DNA of 7,167 bases from Rubritepida sp. (GTDB lineage: Bacteria; Pseudomonadota; Alphaproteobacteria; Acetobacterales; Acetobacteraceae), in assembly GCA_014376425.1 (NCBI GenBank), contig JACMRO010000002.1, positions 1-7,167 on the forward strand, in the 5' to 3' direction. The notes below the pieces were generated by a model that saw nothing but the letters and a program-made list of their open reading frames with translations, was not told where the DNA came from and made no database searches. This document shows, piece by piece, positions 1 through 6,224 of this stretch. The position numbers and the translations under genes are program-made. The stretch's first letter is position 1. Each line of letters starts with the position of its first letter.

Positions 1-1424
1 ACGTCGACCACCAGCGGCCCGCGCCCGCCACGCGGCGCAATGGCGAGCGACAGGGTGTTCTCCTCCTCACCCTCGACGATCACCACGCCGCGCCCGGCTA
101 CGATGCGCTGGGTGCGCGCGGCGGTGGCGCGGGCGCTGCCGATCGTGACGTCGCGATCCTGCGCGAAGGCCAGCAGCCTGGTTTCGCCCTCACCCAGCGC
201 GCGCAGCTCGGCATCGCCCACGAAGGCCTCGCCGGCATAGACCGTGACCAGCCCGTCCGGCAGCGTGCCGCCGGTGGCGTTGCGAATGCGCACGGCGTTG
301 AGCGGGTGCCGCGCGCTGCTGTCCTGCACCCACCAGAGCCGTTCCGCCGGCAGGGTCGCATCCAGGAAGGGCAGGTTGGCGGTCTCGCTGGCGCGCAGCG
401 ACACCGGCGCGGGCAGGGTGTAGGCGATCCGGCCGGCGCTGCTCTCGGCCAGCGCCTGTGGCAGCGGGGCAGGGGCCAAGGTGGGAGCGGGGGCTTGGGA
501 AGGCGCTGCCATGCCGCTGCGTGCCATGGTCATGGGCGCCATGGCGACCGATGGTACCGGAGGCGTGTCGGCCTGGGGCCGGATGATCTCGGCGCCGCGC
601 ACCGGCATCTCCGGCCGCTCCCGCCAGATCGGCGTGTACAGCGCCTGCCGGAACGCCACCGGGTTGCCTGAGACCAGCGACAGCCGCACCCCCGACCAGT
701 CGGCGCCGGAGCGGTTCCCGACCACCGCCCAGCCCTGCAGCCGCGCATCGGCCGGCTCGCCACCCGGGGCCAGCAGCAGGCGGAAGCTCGCCTTCCACAG
801 CGGCGCTGCGGTGACGTAGGCGAGGCCCACCTCGCGCCCCGCGCTGGCCAGCAGGCGAATTTCGGCGCGGCGGGTCTCGGCGCTGCGGCTGGCCGCCAGC
901 GCTGCAGCGGCGCGCGCCACCCGTGCCGCCAGGTCAGGGTCGGTCAGCCGCAGCGCGTCACCTTCGCGCAGCATCACCTGCGCCAGCCCGCGCTCGGTCA
1001 GGATCATCACCTGCAAGGTTCGCTCGGCTTCGGTCACGTCCAGCAGCAGGCCGTTGGTGCCGCCCAGCTCCACCGCCTGGCCGCGCAGCGCGGCCAGCAT
1101 GGTCAGCCGGTTCTGAAAATCATCGGGGCGCAGCGGCAGGCCGCGAAACGCCTCCTCGGCCAGGTCCTGCGCCGGCAGGGAGACGCCCAGCACGGTGCCG
1201 CCGGCGTCGCGCACCACGAGGCTGCGCAGCACGTCATCGACCTGGTCGGTGGGAATGGTGAGCGTGGCGGAAGCCTCCGCTGGCAGCTGGCCGGCGCGCT
1301 CGATCTGCATCAGCCCGGCGTTGGAGAGGGTGACGGCGCGCACCGGCAGCTCCGTCGCGCCGGCGGCGAGGGGCAGGAGGAGGGCCGCGAGCAGGGGGCG
1401 CGTGAGGGGGCGTTTCATGCGCAT
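1..1424 (-). CDS. Exported DUF4139-type protein, C-terminus beyond the left edge
   Basis: An open frame runs leftward from ATG at 1424-1422 to the window edge without a stop (474 codons seen). A second in-frame ATG lies two codons on, at 1418. The N-terminus has basic residues, then a hydrophobic stretch (about residues 10-22) ending AAGATE, which looks like a Sec signal peptide, so the product is probably periplasmic or envelope-bound. The core resembles DUF4139 proteins: W210-KASFRLLL, then LQGWAVVGNRSGADWSGVRLSLVSG around 229-253. An Ala/Pro/Met-rich linker follows (about 285-325), then the second conserved block with RHPLNAVRIRNATGG near 372-386 and GLVTVYAGEAFVGDAEL near 391-407. The family is widespread in proteobacteria and has no firmly established biochemical role. 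The gene starts 13 bases after the MFS stop and is probably co-transcribed with it. Family members usually continue well past this point, so a sizeable C-terminal part is missing. The family call is fairly sure; the function is unknown. Confidence 0.85.
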   Translation of the reverse strand, partial: MRMKRPLTRPLLAALLLPLAAGATELPVRAVTLSNAGLMQIERAGQLPAEASATLTIPTDQVDDVLRSLVVRDAGGTVLGVSLPAQDLAEEAFRGLPLRPDDFQNRLTMLAALRGQAVELGGTNGLLLDVTEAERTLQVMILTERGLAQVMLREGDALRLTDPDLAARVARAAAALAASRSAETRRAEIRLLASAGREVGLAYVTAAPLWKASFRLLLAPGGEPADARLQGWAVVGNRSGADWSGVRLSLVSGNPVAFRQALYTPIWRERPEMPVRGAEIIRPQADTPPVPSVAMAPMTMARSGMAAPSQAPAPTLAPAPLPQALAESSAGRIAYTLPAPVSLRASETANLPFLDATLPAERLWWVQDSSARHPLNAVRIRNATGGTLPDGLVTVYAGEAFVGDAELRALGEGETRLLAFAQDRDVTIGSARATAARTQRIVAGRGVVIVEGEEENTLSLAIAPRGGRGPLVVD

Positions 1425-1437
1425 AGTGTAGCGCCGA

Positions 1438-2559
1438 TCAGAGGAAATTCACCGCATTTCGGCGGCGCCGCGATACCACCCACAACCCGGCGACCGACAG
1501 CGCGAAGCCAAGCCCGAATACCGTGCCATGCCGGCCGCCCGCCGCGGCGAACAGCGCCGCCATGGCGAAGGCCATCGCCGCCTGCGCCGCCGCATAGCCC
1601 GCCGTGCCGCGCGCCCACAGCGCCGCCGAGGCCGCGCCATGCGCCTGCCGCAGCATGGCCAGCGTGACGGCGGTGGCGCCCACGCCGGCAAACCCCGCCA
1701 GCAGCGCGCCGGGCCAGAGCAGTGCCGGCCACGGCGCCAGCAGCAGTGCCAGCCCCGCGCTTTGTATGACCAGCCAGGCCCGCATGGCGCGCGCGCCACC
1801 CCAGCGATCCACCGCTCCGCCGCCCAGCAGCGTGCCGCCGAGCGCGCCGGCGCCGAATACCGCCCAGAGCATGGCCCCGGTGCCGAGCCCCAGCCCATGC
1901 CCGCGCACGCCGAGGTCTGAGAGGTACACCATCGGCGCCACTACCCCCGCGCCGGACAGCACATAGCCGCTCAGCGCCGCCGACCAGCCGATGCCGGGTG
2001 CGGCGGGCGGCAGCACCACCCGCGGCCAGGCCCGCCGGGCCCAGAGCCAGCCCGCCAACGACACCGCGCCCAGCCCACCCCAGGCCAGGGCCGGCCCGCC
2101 CAGCAGGAGCCATGGCATGGCCAGCGCACCCATCACGATGCCCAACGCCACGCCCGCGATGACCAGCCCGGCCGCGGCGCCGCGCCGCTCCCGTGACACC
2201 CCCGCCTGCACCGCCGGGCCCGCCAACGCCATCAGGAAGCCCCCGCCCAGCCCGGCCAGCAGCCGGCCCGCGGCCAGCCAGGCCAGCCCGCCATTCCAGG
2301 CCCCGATGGCGAAGGACAGCACCACCAGCGCCGCCCCCGCATCCAGCGCGGCGGGCACCCCCAGCCGGCGGCCCAACGCCTGGCCGCCGATGGCCCCGGC
2401 CAGGTACCCGGCCAGCGCCAGCGCGCCGAGCAGCGCCGCCCCCTCGCCATCCACCCAGCCCGCCGCGACCATGGCAGGGAATAGCGGCACGAAGGCGAAG
2501 CGCCCCAGGCCGATGCCGATAAAGGTCGCTGCCGTGCCGCGCAGCGCAACCGCGATCAC
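1438..2559 (-). CDS. MFS transporter, YbfB/YjiJ-like
   Basis: The 373-residue product is almost wholly hydrophobic, with about 11-12 predicted membrane segments separated by short basic loops, as in major facilitator superfamily carriers of the inner membrane. The N-terminal motif GIGLGRFAFVPLFPAM (residues 15-30) is typical of the YbfB/YjiJ group (MFS_4), and GYLAGAIGGQALGRRLG (51-67) occupies the loop 2-3 region. The protein ends in a basic tail, RRRRNAVNFL. No substrate can be deduced, and the characterised members give no reliable guide. The start is GTG at 2559-2557, which overlaps the TGA of xerD in the sequence GTGA (2559-2556). No usable start lies just upstream in frame, and the first membrane helix begins almost immediately, so the start is well supported. 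Translation is probably coupled to xerD, and the DUF4139 gene follows after 13 bases. Transport of a small molecule is inferred from the family only. Confidence 0.85.
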   Translation of the reverse strand: MIAVALRGTAATFIGIGLGRFAFVPLFPAMVAAGWVDGEGAALLGALALAGYLAGAIGGQALGRRLGVPAALDAGAALVVLSFAIGAWNGGLAWLAAGRLLAGLGGGFLMALAGPAVQAGVSRERRGAAAGLVIAGVALGIVMGALAMPWLLLGGPALAWGGLGAVSLAGWLWARRAWPRVVLPPAAPGIGWSAALSGYVLSGAGVVAPMVYLSDLGVRGHGLGLGTGAMLWAVFGAGALGGTLLGGGAVDRWGGARAMRAWLVIQSAGLALLLAPWPALLWPGALLAGFAGVGATAVTLAMLRQAHGAASAALWARGTAGYAAAQAAMAFAMAALFAAAGGRHGTVFGLGFALSVAGLWVVSRRRRNAVNFL

Positions 2560-3581
2560 CGCCTGTTCCGCGTCACGCCGGGCGCTGGCCGCACCATGCC
2601 GGGCGCTGACCGCACCACGCCGGACTTTGACCGCACCGTGCCGGGCGCCGGCCGCACCAGTCGCGGTGCCGGCCCGCCGCCGGCCAGCGGGTGATGCGCC
2701 TCGACCAGCGCTCGCAGCCGCTCTTCCAGCACCTTGGTGTAGATTTGCGTAGTCGCGATATCGGCATGACCCAGCAGGATCTGCAGCGTGCGCAGATCGG
2801 CGCCGCGGCCGAGCAGGTGCGAGGCGAAGGAATGCCGCAGCACATGCGGGCTGACCCGCGCCGGCTCCAGCCCCGCCGCCAGCGCCGCCTCCTTCAGCAG
2901 CAGGCCAAGCGCCTGGCGCGTCAGGTGCCCGGCCTTGCCGCGTGCCGGGAACAGATAGCGGGCCGCCTGCGGCCGTCCCTTGCCGCGGCGCTCCATGCCG
3001 CCATGCGCCACCTCCGCTGCTTCGCGCGCACGGGTCGAAATCGGCACCAGCCGCTCCTTGCCGCCCTTGCCGCGCACCGTCACCAGCGGCGTGTCGCTGC
3101 GCAGCGAGCCCTGCGGCAGCGTCACCAGCTCGCTGGCGCGCAGGCCGGAGGAATACAGCAGCTCGATCGCCGCGACTGCCAGCGGCGCGCGGGCGGCGGG
3201 CAGCCGGGCGGCGCCGTCGATCAGCGCCTCCACCTCCGCCTCGGTCAGCGCCTTCGGCAGGCTGGCGGGCAGGCGCGGGCTGTCCAGCAGCGCCGTGGGG
3301 TCGTCGGCACGGAACCCCTCACGCGCCAGGAAGCGAAAGAATTGCCGCATGGCCGAGAGCTTTCGAGCCTGGGTGCGGGCCGCGAGCCCGGCCGCGGCCA
3401 GCCCGGCGAGATGCGCCTGGCAGGCCCCGGCATCGGCATCCGCGCCGTACAGCGCGAAGAAGTCGGCCAGATCGGCGCGGTAGGCCAGCAGCGTGTTGCG
3501 TGCCGCGTTGCGCTCCGCGGCCAGCATTTCCAGGAACATCTCCAGCAGATGCCCGGCCGCCAGTGGGGCGGGCACGATCAC
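2556..3581 (-). CDS. xerD: Site-specific tyrosine recombinase, XerD type, with repeat tail
   Basis: The 341-residue product is a phage-integrase-family recombinase. Xer proteins work as a XerC/XerD pair at dif near the terminus to resolve chromosome dimers. An N-terminal SAM-like core-binding domain spans about residues 10-100 and the catalytic domain about 110-300. The full catalytic set is visible: R148 (GLRAS), K172 (GKGGKE), H246 and R249 (HVLRH), H272 (LLGHAD), and nucleophile Y281 (TTQIYTK). R148 and K172 match E. coli XerD numbering, and Y281 sits two residues beyond its Y279. The wording ADIATTQIY...EERLRALVEAHHPLA and the aroK neighbourhood favour XerD over XerC; some pipelines would label it XerC. 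Residues 301-341 are an extra tail of heptads not seen in standard Xer proteins. The residue after Y281-T is K283, where family members usually have His. The GTG start (3581) overlaps the upstream peptide's TGA as GTGA; a GTG at 3575 is a weaker alternative. Confidence 0.9.
   Translation of the reverse strand: MIVPAPLAAGHLLEMFLEMLAAERNAARNTLLAYRADLADFFALYGADADAGACQAHLAGLAAAGLAARTQARKLSAMRQFFRFLAREGFRADDPTALLDSPRLPASLPKALTEAEVEALIDGAARLPAARAPLAVAAIELLYSSGLRASELVTLPQGSLRSDTPLVTVRGKGGKERLVPISTRAREAAEVAHGGMERRGKGRPQAARYLFPARGKAGHLTRQALGLLLKEAALAAGLEPARVSPHVLRHSFASHLLGRGADLRTLQILLGHADIATTQIYTKVLEERLRALVEAHHPLAGGGPAPRLVRPAPGTVRSKSGVVRSAPGMVRPAPGVTRNRR
2578..2661. repeat. Four 21-bp tandem repeats in the 3' end of xerD
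   Basis: Four consecutive 21-base units (2578-2598, 2599-2619, 2620-2640, 2641-2661) share the plus-strand pattern ccgggcgctgRccgcacc plus three variable bases. Units 1, 2 and 4 are nearly identical; unit 3 diverges in the middle (ccggactttgaccgcacc). On the minus strand they encode the heptads LVRPAPG, TVRSKSG, VVRSAPG and MVRPAPG at residues 308-335 of the XerD tail. The unit length is a multiple of three, so copy-number change would not shift the frame. This is a coding microsatellite-like expansion, not a mobile or CRISPR repeat. Confidence 0.85.
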
Positions 3582-3724
3582 CTCACCTGGAAGCGGTCAT
3601 TCGGCAGCAGCCGCTCCACCGGCGCTGGTGGCACGCTGGGCGGGAAGGCGGCCAGGCCCAGTACGCCCAGCACCGCGGCGCAGACCAGCAACACTATGAT
3701 CAGCAGCACGGGGCGTCGAAACAT
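3578..3724 (-). CDS. Small single-pass membrane peptide upstream of xerD (48 aa)
   Basis: A short frame runs from ATG at 3724-3722 to TGA at 3580-3578 and encodes 48 residues. It starts with a basic MFRRPV and continues as one strongly hydrophobic segment (about residues 6-25). A proline-rich stretch (FPPSVPPAPVE) and a polar end reading LLPNDRFQVR follow. This suggests a single inner-membrane anchor or uncleaved signal sequence with a short tail outside. The stop overlaps the xerD GTG as GTGA, which strongly supports both the reality of this frame and the xerD start. An AAAGGA (3742-3737) lies 12 bases upstream of the ATG, rather far for a ribosome binding site. I believe similar short proteins with an AFPP...PNDRF pattern precede xer genes in other alphaproteobacteria, but this is from memory. 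No function can be assigned. It is easily missed because it is under 50 codons. Confidence 0.75.
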   Translation of the reverse strand: MFRRPVLLIIVLLVCAAVLGVLGLAAFPPSVPPAPVERLLPNDRFQVR

Positions 3725-3779
3725 TCTGTCAGCGGGTCCTTTGGGTGCGGCGCGCGGCCTGTGCTAGACCGGTGGCGCC
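3725..3779. promoter_or_regulatory. Divergent intergenic region between the xerD and aroKB blocks
   Basis: Only 55 bases separate the minus-strand 48-residue peptide gene from the plus-strand aroKB gene, so promoters for both transcripts must lie here or inside the neighbouring genes. A plausible plus-strand promoter is described separately. On the minus strand I see an AAAGGA but no convincing -35/-10 pair, so the leftward promoter may overlap the 5' end of aroKB. No operator-like inverted repeat stands out beyond the hexamer ACCGGT (3768-3773). Confidence 0.6.
3741..3770 (+). promoter_or_regulatory. Putative housekeeping promoter of aroKB
   Basis: TTGGGT (3741-3746) and GCTAGACC (3763-3770) are separated by 16 bases. 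The second element matches the Caulobacter housekeeping -10 consensus GCTANAWC at all but one position; the first matches the -35 TTGAC core only in TTG. Transcription from this element would start a few bases before the GTG at 3780, giving an almost leaderless message. This is pattern matching only, with no experimental support. Confidence 0.45.
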
Positions 3780-5459
3780 GTGTCACGCAACCTGGCCCAG
3801 CAGGATCAGCCCCTGCCCAGCATCCCCCCAGCCCGCAGCATCGTGCTGGTCGGCATGCCCGGTGCCGGCAAAACGTCGATCGGCAAACGGCTGGCGGCGC
3901 GGCTGCGGCTGCCCTTCCTCGACGCCGACACCGAGATCGAGGCCGCGGCGGGCATCCCGATCACCGACATCTTCTCGCGCTATGGCGAGCCGCATTTCCG
4001 CGATGGCGAGCGCCGGGTGATCGGCCGGCTCATCGCGCAGGGGCCGCTGGTGCTGGCCACGGGTGGTGGCGCCTTTGCCGACCCCGGCACCCGCGCCGCC
4101 ATCAAGGCCGCACCGGTCACCACCATCTGGCTGCGCTGCTCCATGCCGGTGTTGCTGCGCCGGGTCGCGGGGCGGGAACACCGGCCGCTTTTCCTCCACC
4201 AGGATCCGCAGGCGGTGCTGGCGCGGCTGGCCGCCGCCCGCCACCCGCTTTTCGCCGAGGCTGACATCGTGATCGACTGCAACGACGAACACCCCGAGGT
4301 GACGACCCGCCGGGTCGGGCAGGCGGGGCTGAACCACCGGCCGCCGACCCGGCTGCCGGTGCCGCTGGGGCGCCGTGGTTATGACGTGCTGATCGGGCCG
4401 GGCCTGCTGGGCCGCGCCGGAGCGCTGCTGGCCGATGCGCTGCCGGCCCGCCGCGTCGCCATCGTGTCGGACGAGGCGGTAGCGGCGCTGCACCTGGCCA
4501 CGCTGCGGGTCGGGCTGGAGGAAGCCGGCTTCGCCATCGCCGCCGAAATCCTGGTGCCGCCGGGCGAGGCCGCCAAATCCATGGCGCAGTACCAGCGCGT
4601 GGTGGAGGCCATCCTGGGCGCCCGGCCTGACCGGCGGCTGGCGGTGCTGGCCCTGGGCGGCGGCGTGGTGGGCGGCCTGGCGGGCTTCGCGGCCGCCACC
4701 ATCCTCCGCGGCCTACCCTTCGTGCAGTGCCCGACGACCCTGCTGGCCCAGGTCGACAGCTCGGTCGGCGGCAAGACCGGGATCAACACCCGCCAGGGCA
4801 AGAACCTGCTGGGCGCCTTCCATCAGCCCCGCGCGGTGCTGGCCGACACGGCGACGCTCGCCACGCTGCCGCTGCGCGAGCTGCGCGCCGGCTGGGCCGA
4901 GGTGGCCAAGCATGGCCTGTTGCAGGGGCCCCTGTGGGAATGGTGCGAGGCGAACGGCCCCGCCGCCATGGCGGGCGACCCGGCAGCGCTGACCCACGCC
5001 GTGCTGGAATCGGCCCGGCTGAAATCCAGCGTCGTCGTCGCCGATGAATTCGAGGAGGCGGTCGATGGCGGCCGCGCCCTGCTCAATCTGGGCCACACCT
5101 TCGGCCACGCGCTGGAGGCCGAATGCGGCTACGACGGCACCCTGCTGCATGGCGAGGCGGTGGCGCTGGGGCTCGGGCTCGCCGCCATGCTTTCGGCCAG
5201 GCTCGGCCACTGTTCGCAGGAATGGCCGGGCCGGGTGATCAGCCATTTGCAAGCCATCGGCCTGCCCGCGCGGCTGCGCGACCTGCCACGCGGCTTCTCG
5301 GCCGCCACCCTGGTCGGACGCATGCGGGCGGATAAGAAGGCGCGCGACGGCGCCTTGCGTTTCGTACTGTTCGCCGAAGCCGGGCGCGCCTTCACCGCCG
5401 ATGACGTGGATGCGGCCCTTGTCGAAACCCTGCTGCGTGATGAAGGCTGCACGGCGTGA
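3780..5459 (+). CDS. aroKB: Fused shikimate kinase / 3-dehydroquinate synthase
   Basis: The 559-residue protein joins two cytosolic shikimate-pathway enzymes. Residues 20-180 are shikimate kinase (ATP-dependent 3-phosphorylation of shikimate): P-loop GMPGAGKTS (25-33), LDADTEIE (47-54), GEPHFR (69-74), TGGGAF (94-99), the lid REHRPLF (132-138) and RHPLFAEAD (154-162). Residues 195-559 are 3-dehydroquinate synthase (DAHP to 3-dehydroquinate, NAD+ and metal dependent): PTTLLAQVDSSVGGKTGIN (318-336), GKNLLGAFHQP (340-350), AEVAKHG (373-379), GRALLNLGHTFGHALE (431-446) and LLHGEAV (455-461). The likely metal ligands E374, H439 and H457 are present. Odd: the normally invariant GGGVVGD loop reads GGGVVGG, so Asp is Gly at 299. 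The start is GTG 3780; an in-frame TAG at 3765-3767 excludes anything further upstream, and GGTGG lies 4 bases before. Separate aroK and aroB are the more usual state. The next gene overlaps it as GTGA. Confidence 0.95.
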   Translation: MSRNLAQQDQPLPSIPPARSIVLVGMPGAGKTSIGKRLAARLRLPFLDADTEIEAAAGIPITDIFSRYGEPHFRDGERRVIGRLIAQGPLVLATGGGAFADPGTRAAIKAAPVTTIWLRCSMPVLLRRVAGREHRPLFLHQDPQAVLARLAAARHPLFAEADIVIDCNDEHPEVTTRRVGQAGLNHRPPTRLPVPLGRRGYDVLIGPGLLGRAGALLADALPARRVAIVSDEAVAALHLATLRVGLEEAGFAIAAEILVPPGEAAKSMAQYQRVVEAILGARPDRRLAVLALGGGVVGGLAGFAAATILRGLPFVQCPTTLLAQVDSSVGGKTGINTRQGKNLLGAFHQPRAVLADTATLATLPLRELRAGWAEVAKHGLLQGPLWEWCEANGPAAMAGDPAALTHAVLESARLKSSVVVADEFEEAVDGGRALLNLGHTFGHALEAECGYDGTLLHGEAVALGLGLAAMLSARLGHCSQEWPGRVISHLQAIGLPARLRDLPRGFSAATLVGRMRADKKARDGALRFVLFAEAGRAFTADDVDAALVETLLRDEGCTA

Positions 5460-5869
5460 CCGACAGACTGCACCTGCGCCTGGCCCCCGAGACCGACAGC
5501 GTGACCACGCTGCTGGACGCGCTGGAGGCCTATACCGACGCGCAGGCGCTGCCGATCAGTGCGGCATCGCGCCTCATGCTGCTGGCCGACGAGCTGGCCG
5601 CCAACGTCATCATGCACGCCCACGGCGCCACCTTCCTGGCCGCCGAGCTCAGTCGTGAGGCTGAGACGCTGCGCTTCACCCTGACCGATGACGGCCCGGA
5701 ATACGACCCGCTGCGCCGCGGCGCCGCCAACACCCAGGGCAGCGTCGAGGAGCGCGAGATCGGCGGCCTGGGCGTGCATTTCGTCGAGCAGCTGGCCACC
5801 ACCGCAGAATACCGGCGGGCCGATGGCCACAACATCCTCAGCATCACCCTCGATGCCGGCGCCGAGTAG
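5456..5869 (+). CDS. RsbW/SpoIIAB-like ATP-binding anti-sigma or switch kinase
   Basis: The 137-residue product is a small stand-alone GHKL ATPase of the HATPase_c_2 type. The N box reads LLADELAANVIMHAHG (42-57), with E46 and N50 spaced as the catalytic Glu and Mg-binding Asn of SpoIIAB. The G1 box is TDDGPEYDP (77-85), and the G2 box is IGGLGVHFVEQLA (102-114), followed by YRRADGHNILSITL (119-132). The length is normal for the family. Such proteins bind and inhibit a sigma factor or other partner and phosphorylate a STAS antagonist on Ser/Thr. The adjacent STAS gene, 33 bases downstream, is the obvious substrate candidate. The start is GTG at 5456, overlapping the aroKB stop as GTGA, so translation is probably coupled to aroKB. 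No sigma factor lies in the window, so its target is unknown; in many proteobacteria such kinases control non-sigma partners. The family call is secure, the partner is inference. Confidence 0.9.
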   Translation: MTDRLHLRLAPETDSVTTLLDALEAYTDAQALPISAASRLMLLADELAANVIMHAHGATFLAAELSREAETLRFTLTDDGPEYDPLRRGAANTQGSVEEREIGGLGVHFVEQLATTAEYRRADGHNILSITLDAGAE

Positions 5870-5890
5870 CGGCACATTCTTTCCAACGAC

Positions 5891-5894
5891 AGGA
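5891..5894 (+). promoter_or_regulatory. Ribosome binding site of the STAS gene
   Basis: AGGA lies 8 bases before the ATG at 5903, in the 33-base gap after the ATPase stop. It is the clearest Shine-Dalgarno site in the window. The coupled genes around it lack one as good, and the STAS gene may therefore be translated independently and at a higher level than the ATPase. Confidence 0.6.
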
Positions 5895-5902
5895 CCCCAC
5901 CG

Positions 5903-6223
5903 ATGCAGATCACCCAATCCCAAGCCGGCGCCCTGCAGGTGGCCACGCTGGAAGGCCGGCTGGACACCGCGACCGCCGGCGCCGCCGAGGCCCAGCTGAT
6001 GGCGCTGCTGGCCCCCCCCGGCCTGGTGCTGGACCTGACGAATGTTCGTTACGTCAGCCCGGCCGGGCTGCGGACGCTGCTGAAGCTGGCCAAGGAGGCC
6101 CGCACCAAATCCGCCAGCTTCTCCCTCGTCGGCCTGCAGCCGGCGGTGCGCGAGGTCTTCGAGATCAGTGGTTTCGACAAGATCATCCCCGCCTTCGGCA
6201 CGCTGGCGGAAGCGACCGCCTGA
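5903..6223 (+). CDS. STAS-domain protein, anti-sigma factor antagonist-like
   Basis: The 106-residue protein is a single STAS domain of SpoIIAA/RsbV size. It shows the usual order: an N-terminal strand pair with ATLEGRLDTATAGAAEAQL (14-32), a central LVLDLTNVRYVSPAGLRTLLKL (41-62), and a C-terminal LVGLQPAVREVFEISGFDKIIPAFGTLAEA (75-104). In partner switching the unphosphorylated antagonist binds the kinase and frees its target; phosphorylation in the central loop reverses this. Here the loop reads YVSPAGLR rather than the usual D-S-S/T-G or S-S-A-G, so S52 is the only hydroxyl residue available, and Pro and Ala occupy the next two places. The neighbouring RsbW-like ATPase is the likely kinase. 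ATG 5903 is supported by AGGA 8 bases upstream. The gene is separated from the next by one base. Members of this family also act outside sigma control, for example in biofilm or motility switches. Confidence 0.9.
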   Translation: MQITQSQAGALQVATLEGRLDTATAGAAEAQLMALLAPPGLVLDLTNVRYVSPAGLRTLLKLAKEARTKSASFSLVGLQPAVREVFEISGFDKIIPAFGTLAEATA

Positions 6224-6224
6224 T

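Noticed and set aside
2578..2661. The 21-bp repeats as a CRISPR array, attachment site or dif
   Set aside because: There are no spacers between units, the units are in frame and coding, and no dif-like XerC/XerD half-site pair around a 6-base centre is visible.
1991..2752. A 253-codon plus-strand open frame antisense to the MFS gene
   Set aside because: The product is Ala/Pro/Ser-rich low complexity. The minus strand holds a convincing membrane transporter.
2556..3581. Naming the recombinase XerC
   Set aside because: The C-terminal wording (HADIATTQIY...LVEAHHPLA), residue spacing near E. coli XerD and the aroK neighbourhood fit XerD better, though XerC cannot be excluded without a phylogeny.
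2691..4264. Long plus-strand open frames (358 and 440 codons) across xerD and the start of aroKB
   Set aside because: They are antisense or out of frame to genes with full catalytic motifs, and their products are Arg/Pro/Gln-rich without any domain.
5870..5902. Gap between the ATPase and STAS genes as a terminator
   Set aside because: It has no GC-rich hairpin followed by a T run, and it contains only a ribosome binding site.
6168..6224. ATG at 6168 as the start of the CheR-like gene
   Set aside because: It would overlap the STAS gene by 56 bases and add residues with no family resemblance. GTG 6225 lies one base after the STAS stop and fits the compact operon.
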